DNA of 64,000 nucleotides from Epiperipatus broadwayi (taxonomy: Eukaryota > Onychophora > Udeonychophora > Euonychophora > Peripatidae), in NCBI GenBank assembly GCA_028023455.1, contig JAQFVV010012476.1:3161555-3225554 (forward strand). The letters are read 5' to 3'. Below, piece after piece: positions 1 through 10,510 of the stretch (the first letter of the stretch is position 1; each line of letters starts with the position of its first letter). The notes beneath the pieces are model-generated. The model saw only the letters and a list, made by a program, of their open reading frames with translations. It ran no database searches and was not told where the DNA came from. The position numbers and the translations under genes were made by a program.

Positions 1-67
1 TCGATGTACAAACATATGTATTTATGATTATATGTGACAAGAAAAACTAAACAAGTTAAAATCTCTT

Positions 68-1173
68 TTTCTTATACAAATACAATTTATCCAAATCACT
101 TTTAACACTTTTTAGCAAAAGCCTTTTATTGTACATATTACATTTTGACTGTCCTGCAGTCATCTTCAGAGCTATGATATAGTGAACAAAATAAATAAAA
201 TAAAATACATAACTATATAAATAATATCATAAAAATGTAAACAATAAAAAACTAAAAACAACATAAAATGTATAATAATACATAATAAAACTGAAATAAA
301 TATAATAAAACCCAAAATAATCCAGTTATTATAAAATAAAATGTACAATATAAATAGAAAATAAATGTAAATTATACATGTGTATTCCTAACTGCATACA
401 TACATATTCAAGAACGACTATTAATCTAAATATATTATTCATTTTTATTATTTTTTAATAATCTCCTAATTACTTCTATTCCTTATAAAACTTAAAACTT
501 TATTTTTATTAACTCCATTTCAATAGTATATTTAATAATTTTATATTTATATTATTGTCAACTCAACAGTTCTTCATTTATTAATATTCTTTTTAATTTT
601 TAAATCATATGATATCTATTATTTCCGTATTCATTCTGCTGTTAAAATAATATTTTATATTTATTATTATTTTTTAAAATCAATAACCTATAAATTGTAA
701 TCTTTTAACTTACTCAGTTTTCTTCAATCTTTAAAAAAAAATGATTTTTTTAAAATTATCTTATATCCTATTCCCTCTATTACATATTATTTGAACTAAA
801 TATATCTATAACTACTACAACACTTTATATATATATATTATTTAAATACTTTAACTTTTATTATTATATAATTCTCTTATAAATTTATATTATACTGCTT
901 TATATGTAAATATTATGCTAAATTTTTCCCAATATATAATATTTATAAACTGACCCATGTTTATACTTCTATGTAACCTAATTATTTTTACAATCAATAA
1001 TTCATTTATAAATACTGTTCTCTTTAAATATTTACCTCGGTATATCTTATTTTAGAGCTATATCTATCCCAATCTCATCCTAATCCCAGATTCCCTATTA
1101 AATTTTGGTTTTATTTATTTTGTTCATTATATCATAGCTCTGAAGAAGACTGCAGAGCAATTGAAATGTAAGA

Positions 1174-1211
<38 letters not shown>

Positions 1212-1265
1212 ATAAAAGACTTTTGCTAAAAAGTGTTAAAAGTGGTTTGGATAAATTGTATTTAT
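68..1265. mobile_element. Fold-back element with ~160-bp inverted arms
   Basis: The left arm (about 68-230) and right arm (about 1105-1265) are near-perfect reverse complements. Both hold the same landmarks: a TTTATCCAAATCAC-like outer end, a stretch matching AAAAAGTGTTAAAAGT, and an inner stretch matching TATAGCTCTGAAGA. The interior (231-1104) is very AT-rich and non-coding. The right arm carries a (TA)n expansion at about 1171-1208 that the left arm lacks. No transposase frame is visible. The inner arm shares the CTGA-AGA-GACTGC core found in other fold-backs here (5.74, 9.4, 20.7, 34.5 kb). That suggests one non-autonomous superfamily, possibly Penelope-related. The class is inference; the inverted repeat is seen directly. 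Confidence 0.8.
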
Positions 1266-1945
1266 ATTAGATATTAAAGCAAAATAAAGGAAAGAATGAT
1301 TTTGGTAAAATCTCTTTCTTCTTTATAATAGTTCAAAAAATCAAGATATTTTTAACTTATGCTTATAAAATAAATGTTGTTTTAGCAAAATTAACTAGAA
1401 AGTAAACCTACACCAAGAGATATCAGTTGATTATTGATGACAAGTGATGGTGATAAGTTATTTGTAGGCATTTATTTAATCAGTGAGTGGCAAATATATT
1501 TTACTGATGCAATTTTTGTGAATTTTTAACTCCTCTTCCTTTTGAAAAATTGTAACAAGATATAATTATTTCCAGATTAACAGAAAAAAAAGCTGCCTGG
1601 GTTTGATCCATAAAAAATGGATGTGTTATATAACCACACAACACATTATGTTTAAATCAGTGAAGTAATAGTAAACTTTTCTCTAAAGATTGAATATAAT
1701 TAAGAAGAGGCTTAACATGTTAGTTTAATTATATATACATAATCAAAATTACCAAAAATTCACCACTAAACCAGACTAGCCAAAGAAAGTAAACTTTAAA
1801 ACGCAACTAATGGTTTACTACTACAAGCAGATTTCTCAAGTGTAAAAAACTAAAGAAAACACTTAATGAGTGTAGTATGCCTTTGTCTCAATTGTGAACA
1901 TAAATGAGGCTTGAAAAGTAAGCTTTATATATATACACAGTATAT
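1266..1945. other. Unannotated AT-rich sequence
   Basis: No frame, RNA gene or repeat structure could be supported here beyond short A/T runs and a small TATATA run near 1928. Confidence 0.5.
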
Positions 1946-1949
1946 TCCA

Positions 1950-2215
1950 TTAAAGATGTGACTGGTCCTTTCTCTAAGCTGTCTGCAGGTTAAGCCTTAA
2001 ATAAATGAACATGTTACATAATGACATGGTTTACCTATTTAACCACAACAAATTTAAGGTAATATTCTGTCAGGATCATAAATTACAAACATGAAATGTG
2101 GCTATTATTTGTATCTAAATTCATGATGAAATCTCACCTAACATAGAATTTAGTTTCAAATTAGAAAAAAAATGCTATTAAAATGTTTGAAGTCATGCAA
2201 TAAGATTTTGGGGTG
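1950..2215 (+). repeat. Dispersed repeat R2, copy 1
   Basis: The segment around 2070-2190 (GATCATAAATTACAAACATG and following bases) recurs around 13.47-13.65 kb and 19.21-19.35 kb with the same order of landmarks, including AATTTAGTTTCAAATT versus AATTTTGTTTTAAATT. All three copies have the same orientation. No coding capacity is seen. The similarity is old and patchy, so the ends are approximate. Confidence 0.5.
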
Positions 2216-2711
2216 GCAGGAAGCACATTGAAGATGGTCCACAATGGTATGAAATACTCTATATTTCATGTTGTATCTCAGGATCATGCTTTCATCTTAA
2301 AAATTTTCAGCATCAATTTTTTTTCTCACTTCATTTATGCAATATAGTGTATGTAAGCTTTAGTAATAGGATGTTGGCTTTATTTGGGAACATCAGCATG
2401 TTTTTCAATGAAGGTTAGTCACTTGACAGTCAAATAAAAAAGTAAAAGATGGATTTTTAGAGAAACGGTGCAGTAAGTTCTAAAGTTCCAGGTGCACTGC
2501 TTCAAAACCCAACACTTCTTGCTGAAAACAATAAGGTAGATACTACTGTGGGATATTGAAAAAAACAACACTTGATACAGATTTACTGAGTATTACCATA
2601 TGCCATCAATTTATTACTATAACTTGCACTAGGTGGCAGAATGTTGAGGGGAAAAAAGAATTTGCTGCTGACAGCATTTCCTGCAAATAGATGTCATGTG
2701 ATGTTTTGCTG

Positions 2712-2805
2712 GATTGGTGGTCGAGAGGTCAGCGTGACTGCCTTACAAGCAGTTGCCAGGATGTGGGTTTGCGTCCCGGCCGATGCTATGACACATGAAA
2801 AAAAA
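2712..2805 (+). mobile_element. tRNA-like SINE, copy 1
   Basis: About 95 bp resembling a tRNA with a long variable arm: a GGTGGTCGAGAGGTCAGC box-A/D-arm region, an anticodon-like arm with loop CTTACAA, and a T-arm/box-B region (GGGTTTGCGTCCCGG) closing into CCGATGC. It is followed by ATGACACATG and an A-rich tail. The same unit occurs at 17.4 kb (+), 39.0 kb (-) and 54.7 kb (-). Two of those are flanked by target-site duplications, so it is a retroposed SINE rather than a tRNA gene. No clear duplication was found around this copy. Confidence 0.7.
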
Positions 2806-2810
2806 ATTTT

Positions 2811-4295
2811 TTTGTTATGAATATTTATACCATATTGCTTAGGAACACATGTTGATTCAGAGATCGGCACTGCAGGCAGCTTGGATTCAAACTAGTGATC
2901 CTTTCCCTGGATCAAACTGTGTGCATAACCTTCAGTTTGAAAATACATTATATCAAATTTAATATATATTTCGGTAATAGTTAATTTATTCAGAAGATTA
3001 TGTAATTAATTAAAAAATTGAAGTAAATTAAAAATTTGTTCCAATTTTTAATTTATATTGGGAAAAAACAATAGCCTTTTTTTTTTTTTTTTACAAAGTA
3101 CAACATCATTCAAGATTTTTTTTTTCATTAGTCTAATGTTTTCACTCTATCCTTTCCAGTCTTCCCATTCATTTTTTCTCCTGAGAAGCCTTCTACATTG
3201 TTTTTAAGGTCTTACGATATGATTTAATTTTCATTCTTCTTTCGTTTTTATTCATAGTACTTTGTTTTACTTCATTTTTTCTCAGTACAGCTTTAAATTT
3301 CATTTTATCTGACCGTGACATTTTGACTTATCCCCATTTTTCTCCAGATTCACAATTCTGATATGTATATGCGCACACACACTGTAAGCTCTTGATGAAA
3401 TGTTTTTTCTTTTATAAAATTGAGTTCCAAAAACGTAATGTACACACAACATAAATATACCATTCAAGATTACTTCTCTATGGTTACAGCTTTATGTACT
3501 TGAAACAAACACCATAATGTTTTCTTGTGAGAAAATTGATAGTTTGTTAATTGTACTTTGATTGATTGAATGATTATAACGAAAGGTGGGTTAGCGTCAT
3601 TTATAAACTATGTCATAAGTAAGTCAGGCATTCCGAAAAGTTGCTTGGGGTTTTGTGAACCACAGAATCCACTCAATAGTTTAGCTTCTTATGATTTATA
3701 TTCCATAATTCTCAGGTAAAAAGAAAGATTGTTTATCATCGTTAATTCAACAGGATCAATATTTTAAAATTTTATTACAAACTTTGCTCATAAATTTAGA
3801 TTTTCTTTTCTTTTTTGCAATTTGCCAAGTGAGGATTAAACGGAATTACACGACTTGCCAATCAAGGCAGTTTTAAAACTAGTAGATTATAGTCGAATAT
3901 GAAAAAGAGAGCGGTGAACAAGAAATTAAACACCGTTTTAAGTATTCAAGGAAAATTATAATAAAGTGCTTTTAAAAAACGAAATAAAGTCATTAAATAG
4001 ATACGCAAATAATTACAAAAACAAAACAAAATGTTAAACCTAAAAAAATATTTTATTTCTCGTTATAACTTATATTAAGTAATAATAAACGAGTAATTTA
4101 TTGTTTGGAAGTTCTAAAAAGTTGGCACCGGAAATGACAAACCTAAATTATGATTTATTTACTTTGAATTTCAAGGATGTTATTTTTTACTTTTAAATAA
4201 TAATTTTATTTAGGTTACATTGTCTCAAAACATACTTAGATCACCGTGCATTATAATTGCGGATTAGATACATCTTGTATATCATATGGTTTGAA
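2811..4295. other. Non-coding, T-rich then mixed sequence
   Basis: This contains poly-T and poly-A runs (about 3079-3092 and 3117-3125) and a short CA run near 3372-3381. No element or gene is recognisable. The part from 3780 to 4200 looks less repetitive than its surroundings, but nothing specific can be assigned. Confidence 0.4.
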
Positions 4296-4300
4296 GCTGA

Positions 4301-5017
4301 TTAAAGTATAGAAAGTCCTTGTGATATAATGTTCATAGGTGTATGGAATAGCTTCCATGTCTCCCCATAAATAAATTTTGATGATAGGAGTTTATCTCTT
4401 TGTTCTATCTTTTGCATTGATTGTATAAAGCACAATCTTTCATCAGGGGAAGGCTGCGAATACATTTTCTTGCACGTCGCATACCAGATTGAATATGTGA
4501 TGAAAATTGACATTCTAATGAGTGGAAATTGTTTTTTTTTTTTAATGCAGTCTTGTAATTATATAATGAGGTAGTAATCTACCTTTATGTTTTGATAAAT
4601 AATAGATCTTATTGTTCCAAGTCCATTGCATGAATTGATTATATGATAATATGTCTCATCTTCTCTTCTACAGTTTGGGCATACTGGGTCGACATTCATG
4701 ATATGCCATTTAAAGTACAAGAACCACAATGTAGGCATGGCATCCGGGTTTATTTTAATGATAAAGTCCAAATATTTGGGTTTTAGAGCCCAATATTTGA
4801 ACAACATTGTTATTTTATAATTGATTATGCCTAATTTTGTATTTTGTAAATTTTGATCTGGATTCATTAATTTCTGAGCACTCCAAATATTTATTTTGTT
4901 GGCAATGACATCTGGTGTAATATTGACATACTGATGGATGTTTTGTGCTATTTTATTTCCACTGCACTCAATCATATGGGACATAATTTCTGCTGATATA
5001 TATATATCATGCGCCAT
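4301..5017 (-). pseudogene. LINE reverse-transcriptase ORF, 3' end (decayed)
   Basis: Two minus-strand frames (5017-4559, then 4513-4301) read in the same direction and look like the C-terminal part of a non-LTR retrotransposon ORF2. The first contains DPVCPNCRREDETYYHI followed by a cysteine: the C-x2-C, H, C knuckle downstream of the RT domain in many LINE proteins. The second looks like the basic, Trp-containing tail that follows it. Stop codons separate the two, and no RT or endonuclease motif is present, so this is a 5'-truncated dead copy. Similar knuckles are at 12.6 kb and 25.0 kb on the plus strand. The clade cannot be named from this fragment. Confidence 0.65.
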
Positions 5018-5700
5018 TGCTTTATCAAATCCCCCAAAACAGAAATGTCGACACTTTTGGACGTTGTCTCAGCTATCTGCACATCCTTTTTTGTATATAT
5101 ATCTTCATTACCATATCAGTTATAAGTATCTAGGCACAGGGAAAAAACAACTAACAAAGCATCCATTTTTGGATAAACTGTGAAGTTCAAACCAGCAGAA
5201 TTCAGTAAAACAGCTGAACAAAATTTTATTTCATGCAATGACTAGTCTTCTTTTCAATCTATCGTCATATATTAAAGTTATTCTATAATTCATCAATTAG
5301 GGATTCTGCTGAGAGCCTCAATTTTACTCTTAAAATTGATGAAGAAAGTCATTTAAAATGACCTCTTCCCCCAAAGATGCACTTGAAGCCGAACCAAAAT
5401 TTTTGAGTTGGCTGAAGTCACAATCTTATATATATCTTCATCATTTATTTACTTTTTATAAATACCAAATTATTGTAACTTGGTTTAGAAATGTTGCACT
5501 TTCAACCGTTCATATTGTAGATACTGTCTGCTTCAGTTACACTAATGATATTTACTGATTATGTAAGCTTAGAAATTATTATTAGCCCAGATAAAAACTT
5601 TAAACATCAGTTATAAAGTATTGTAAGCAAAATAATATACATTTTTAAATTAAAAGAGTGCCTATATATATATATATATTTGCAATATTCTGAATGATTT
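5018..5700. other. Unannotated AT-rich sequence
   Basis: Short open frames here show no family motif. A short TA run lies near 5660-5680. Nothing else was supported. Confidence 0.4.
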
Positions 5701-5729
5701 CAACTACCTGAAGGAAGACTATAATTTTC

Positions 5730-5830
5730 TTCTGTGCTCTGATGATGACTGCAGGACAGTCGAAACTGTTAGAATAAATTTTTGCTATAAAAATAGTATT
5801 GATAAAGTGTTTAAGAAAGTTGTAAATGGT
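5730..5830 (+). repeat. Single arm of the hammerhead-like fold-back family
   Basis: From about 5737 the sequence reads CTGATGA, a T, then GACTG-CAGGA-CAGTC (a 5-bp stem with a 5-base loop), then GAAAC. It continues into TTGATAAAGTGTTTAAGA and GTTGTAAATGGTATGATAT, which are also the outer ends of the fold-back at 9.34-9.59 kb. This is one arm without its partner. The order CTGATGA - stem - GAAA is that of a hammerhead ribozyme core, as found in Penelope-like elements, but with one extra base before the stem. Confidence 0.6.
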
Positions 5831-7165
5831 ATGATATGTATCTGAAAGAAAACTGGTGGAATTCAGTTAACAATAAGCAAAGAAATATGTGAATGCATCA
5901 ACACACAACAAACAAATAAATTAAATTTTAATTGGGTTTAAAGTTTACATCTGGGTTAGGAATGATATGATAACCTTTAATCTAATAAATAATAAACAGT
6001 AATCATTTAAATTTTAATACGAGGTGGATGGTATCAAATATGTAAATGCAAACAATTTGGCACTTATAAATCAAATTATATTATGCATATATCTTCAACA
6101 TTTACTTTTGTGAAAAGAAAAGAACATGATTCGCTAGGCTAGCCAACTTCCAGAGTTTGTTTTTCCTTTAATTTTTCCTCTAGAAAAAATAATTAGATAT
6201 GATTTCAAAAATAGTGATATGATGCAAAAAGGATTCTCTTTAAATGAAGTCAGAAGTCTGTATGCATAGGTTACTTGTCCAGAAGCAGTATTAGCTAAAT
6301 AAACATTTTTTCAAAACTGTTATACCATAATCAACTCAACTACATCTTACTCTTTAATATTCTCTTTATTCTAAAGCAACAGTCATCTATTGTAAGCTTG
6401 AAATATCTATGGACTACAGATGGCTCTGAAGTAGAATGAAGAAAATTGCTTTTGAAAGCATATATTATGAGCAAGCAGAAAAAGTTAATTAGCAACCAAT
6501 TTTAGATTCATAATCAGACTGTCTATGGAGTCAAGCATCTGAATAAAAAGTGTTTGCTGAGAAATTTGTCCCACTTGAATAAATTATGTATTAAATGATG
6601 GTTATTTAGAAATCTTCAAATATTGAGGAAAAACGATTATTTAAATATTTTTAACCAGAAATTAAAACAACCTCATCCCAATTATTCATTGTCCAGTAGC
6701 TAACTAGCCTAGTGAACAATATTTTATCTCTTTTCTTTCCAAAAGATTCTGAAATTTACCTTGTTATGGTATTTAATTATTTTCTCGTATGCACTTTAAA
6801 ATGAGTACACGCATATTTCCACGTGCATATGTATAATTAAATCAGCCATAATAAGCCTAATACATGATAAATATCTTTTCAGCACTCTTCCATAAGATGA
6901 TGAGATCAAAAAGACAGTAGTCACCAAAGTAGTTAGCAAGAATTGTTATTATTTTTTGCACTATTTTACCATCCAGTTAAAAGTTTAAAAAAAAATATTT
7001 ATCTTTAGCATGGTTGTCTATAGAGTATTACATGAAAAAATGGTTTTTCTTTGGCAATTTATAGCAATTAAAAAAATTAATAAGATTCTAATAGGATTCC
7101 AATTTAGGGTGTAGACATGGAAAATAAATGAAATAGCATATATATTTGGAACATATATATATATA
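5831..7165. other. Unannotated AT-rich sequence
   Basis: No coding frame or element was recognised. The stretch near 6370-6470 (TGTAAGCTTGAAATAT, then GCTTTTGAAAGCATAT) weakly resembles segments near 8.29-8.40 and 8.61-8.70 kb. The resemblance is too diverged to bound. Confidence 0.4.
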
Positions 7166-7245
7166 TCATTAAAAAACAGTCAACACTTAGACAATTTCAC
7201 TAATAATCAACAATTTCCAAACTGTTGTCAAGGCAACCTTATTTT
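7140..7245 (+). repeat. Short dispersed repeat, copy 1 (paired with 42.36 kb)
   Basis: After a (TA)n run, the bases around 7177-7243 (CAGTCAACACTTAGACAAT ... AACTGTTGTCAAGGCAACCT) recur at about 42371-42443 in the same orientation, also after a (TA)n run. It abuts the left flank of the hAT element at 7284. Function and class are unknown. Confidence 0.6.
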
Positions 7246-7283
7246 ATAAATATATATAAACACGCACATCAAATATGCTTAAT

Positions 7284-7982
7284 CAAGGGTAGTCAATCTT
7301 TTTATACCCACCGCCCACTTTTGAATCTCTGGTAGTAGTAAAATTTTCTAACCGCGCACCAGTTCCACAGTAATGGTGATTTATAAAGTAGGGAACACTA
7401 TAAAATTTATTAAGCAGAGTTACAGCAAGTTAAAGCATATAATAATAATTACTTACCAAACACTTATGTTGGACTTTCGCTAAGTTTGGCAGAATAAATC
7501 TTTATAAAATAACTTACTGTAGTTAAATCTATCTTTTTATTTATATTTTGTATACATAGAAGCATGAAGTCTGATGAAATTAATTAAATTATTAATGAGA
7601 TCCCTGAGGCTGATGCTCCGAAACTAAATACTGGATATCTGGTTCAATTTTTGTAAGGAACAAATGAAGGGCTCCTCTTTCAGAAATATTCAGGCAGTTT
7701 CTTTCTTTGGTCATAATATGATTAACAGCACTAAAGCCTGATTCCACAAGACATGAGGTAGGGAAAGGTATCAATAAACTGAATATCACTTTCCACATAT
7801 TTGGATATAAGGCAGGCATTTTTAATGAAAATGTTTTTAAATAATGCTATGAAATTTTTTTAAAAAGTCAATTAAATTAAAAAAAAAGAAAAGTGCTTCA
7901 GTATCGAACAAAACCCCTACCGCCCACCATGAAGGTTGGAATGCCCACTAATGGGCAGTAGGGACCAGATTGACTACCATTG
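7284..7982 (-). mobile_element. Deleted hAT transposon with 8-bp target duplication
   Basis: The element begins CAAGGGTAGTCAATCT and ends with its imperfect inverted copy (reverse complement CAATGGTAGTCAATCT). It is flanked on both sides by an exact 8-bp duplication, TGCTTAAT (7276-7283 and 7983-7990). Eight-base duplications are the hallmark of the hAT superfamily. The subterminal parts also share CCCACCGCCCAC / CCGCCCACCATG-like bases. At 699 bp it retains only the end of a transposase gene (see 7592-7819), so it is non-autonomous. Its well matched duplication suggests a younger insertion than most elements here. Confidence 0.9.
7592..7819 (-). pseudogene. hAT transposase C-terminal dimerisation fragment
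   Basis: This 75-codon open frame lies inside the hAT element. It contains SCLVESGFSAVNHIMTKERN, then LNISERGALHLFLTKIEPDI. This is the conserved dimerisation segment of hAT transposases, in the variant shared with vertebrate ZBED/FAM200-type domesticated proteins (E-GFSAVN-I-TK-RN-L-I-ERG-L-LFLTKIEP). The DDE catalytic region and the BED zinc finger upstream are absent. The frame is intact over this stretch, but the protein would be a small fragment, probably without transposition activity of its own. Confidence 0.85.
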
Positions 7983-7990
7983 TGCTTAAT

Positions 7991-9334
7991 GCTAAAACGC
8001 CCATCGCTAAAACATCACCAGACTGCTTTGTGACTTTACCTTCATCTATAAAGATTAGAATTCATAATAGAAACTAATGTCTCGTGAATCTAGCACCTAT
8101 CTGTTACCACTTTATATTATGCTAAGGTAACATTTTGAAATTAAAAAAAACCCTAACGTTTTAAACGCAGATTAACTCACTTTTTTTAGAGATCTCAGTT
8201 TAATAGAAAATTATTCTTTCATCAGGCAAATTAATACAAATAAAATTATCACTTGATTTCTTCCAATGCTTACTCAAACTTTTTCAAGAGTATTTAACCA
8301 TCTGGTGTCCACTAATTATGTAAGCTTACAATAGATAGCTCCGAAAAAAAAAGCAAAGATAACTAACTGCTTTAAGAAGCATATAAAATTGTTGTTGATA
8401 TTAATCCTTCTGGGAAAAATGTCTACAATTGTCATTAAACTTAGGTCACTAAAATATATAAAAGCTGACTTAGTGTTAAATCTGTACAATTACAAAAGTA
8501 AATTAAGCTGGGTTCAAAACATTCGTTTTTTTTTTAATTCTGAGAGTGTTAACTTAAATAGTGTAAAAAAAAGTTAAAAATGGCTACTATATGTACAAGT
8601 GCATTATTTTCAGCTTTAAACTAATTTGGTGTTCATTGATTACTTAAGTTTACAGTAGATTGTGTTACAATAGGTTGAAGACAACTGCTTCCTCAAGCTT
8701 TAATAAAAGGGTCATCACAAAGGTTGGATAGTTTTAGACTTAATCTTAAAAATCACAACAGAAGATTTGTTGCTGAGCATCATTATTACAGCTATCACCT
8801 ATTGGATGATATCTCTAGTTGCTTTTGGTTTTGTAATTGCCCAGAAATGTCTTCTGTCTAAGCTGATGATTGCCTGACTGTGTCAGCTTTTTCTTCTGAA
8901 ACCACTGCTACTAAAGTCAAATGTTTCTATAGTTGTAATTTGATGCATAAAACAATTAGATGTTTATTGGCATAAAATATATTAAAAGCCCATTCATTTT
9001 CATGAAGAAGATCTCCAAAATATTGATATACAATCTTTTGCATTCATACCTTTGAAAATATCGTATAAAATTGTTCCTTGTAAGGTATTTAGGCTGAGAC
9101 CACTATGAGCAATATTCAAATACCAGTAGAAGTGTTCAAAGATTTACAAACATTTTGATTTCTGAATATCTTAAAACAACACACAATTTACTTTTCTATA
9201 TTTTACATTAAATATGACTTAACAGATACAACTTTTTAAAATTCCGCTTGTTTTTGTATATTATGCTTTAATATACTTTTCTTCTTCTTCTTCCATTTCC
9301 TATGTATTGATTTCTATTTTTACATATCATAACA
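7991..9334. other. Non-coding sequence with a weak tandem similarity
   Basis: Segments near 8300-8385 (TCCACTAATTATGTAAGCTT) and 8630-8700 (TTCATTGATTACTTAAGTTT) are similar and about 325 bp apart. This may be an old tandem duplication. The open frame at 8389-8577 has no recognisable motif and is not called. Confidence 0.35.
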
Positions 9335-9592
9335 TTTATAACTTTCTTAAACACTTTATCAATACTAATTTTTATATCAAAACTTTATTCTAACAGTTTT
9401 GACTGTCCTGCAGGCATCATCAGAGTTCTTTACATTTTTTTATATCAAAACTTTATTCTAACAGTTTTGACTATTCTGGAGTCATCATCAGCTCTGATGA
9501 TGACTGCAGGAGAGTTAAAACTGTTATGATAAAGTTTTGATCTAAAAAATAGTATTGATAAAGTGTTTAAGACAGTTGTAAATGGTATGATA
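9335..9592. mobile_element. Small fold-back element with internal arm duplication
   Basis: The left arm starts near ACCATTTATAACTTTCTTAA and the right arm ends with its complement near GTTGTAAATGGTATGATA. The left arm is present twice in tandem, offset by about 69 bp (about 9371-9428 and 9440-9497). Three copies of the CTGATGA-stem-core therefore sit here: two on the minus strand (near 9393-9428 and 9461-9496) and one on the plus strand (9491-9525). The whole unit could fold into one long hairpin. It has no coding capacity. Confidence 0.8.
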
Positions 9593-9619
9593 TTATGCTT
9601 TCTGAATGTCATGTGATAT

Positions 9620-10510
9620 AAACATCACATGATCAAAAAGTCATCATATAACTTCACTTACTCATTGCATTCATCATCATATTTTATACTAGATGGCATA
9701 AAAGTAAATGTCTAATATTTGAAATTGATAAGATAGAGTTGTAAACAATAGCAAACTTTCCATAAATTACTGTGACCCAGTGCAAGCTTTAGTAATGAAT
9801 GGATGCAAAAAGGTTTGTGCATAAAATCCTTATTCAGTGCATACTCATCCAATATCTCCAGACTACTTTCTATATTGTGGTTTTCATCAGTGAGAAGCTT
9901 TGAGTCTAAGAGCACTGCAATTAGATCTTAGGATATAATGCAACCCTCCAGCAGCCACCATTTATTTATTTGATTAATTATAAAGCTATGAGTCTGAGAT
10001 GAAAACACAATAATGTTTTCAAGCCAAGCTAATTTTTTTGCATAGTCAGATAGACCTGAATTCAATTCAGTATCTATATATTTTGGTGCCATGGGTTTTA
10101 ACAACCACAGTCTCCAACAACATATATCAGAACTAATATAAAACCACTAAAACATTACATGATCACCATTTTATATAAATGCACAAGATGTTGAAGCAGT
10201 AGAAAACTCTCCACACAATTATGCCACCCAGTGCAAACCTTAGTAATCAATGGATACAAGAAGATTTGTGCATAAAATCCCTATCTTGTTAAAACAATAG
10301 CAAATTCTCCACACAGTGGTATTGCCCAGGGCTAGCTTTAGCAATCAATGGATGCTTAGAATGTTTGTGCATAAAATTCCTATCACTTTGTGCATAAAAT
10401 TTCCATCTAGATATAAAGTTTATGCATAACCCATCTTGCATCCATTGATAACTAAGGCTCAGGTGGCACTACTGTACGACAACTGTTTAACAGCTTATAT
10501 AAGGATAGAA
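9620..10510. repeat. Cluster of dispersed repeat R1 (three direct partial copies, one inverted)
   Basis: R1 landmarks are a CATCACATGATCA-like end, then ACTCTCCATACAGTAGTGCC, AATCAATGGATGCAAGAA, TTGTGCATAAAATCCCTAT, CATCCAATATCCCCAGACTA and TCATCAGTGAGAAGC. Copies run from about 9623, 10151 and 10285, with an inverted fragment at about 10430-10500. Further copies lie at 12.3, 24.2-24.6, 35.35-35.8 and 62.7 kb, with diverged relatives at 41.6-42.9 kb. The 67-aa frame at 9712-9915 is only the complement of this repeat and is not a gene. Confidence 0.7.

Noticed and set aside
2712-2805. Functional tRNA gene
   Set aside because: Four similar copies, two with target duplications, variable arms of different length and mispaired acceptor stems indicate SINEs, not tRNA genes.
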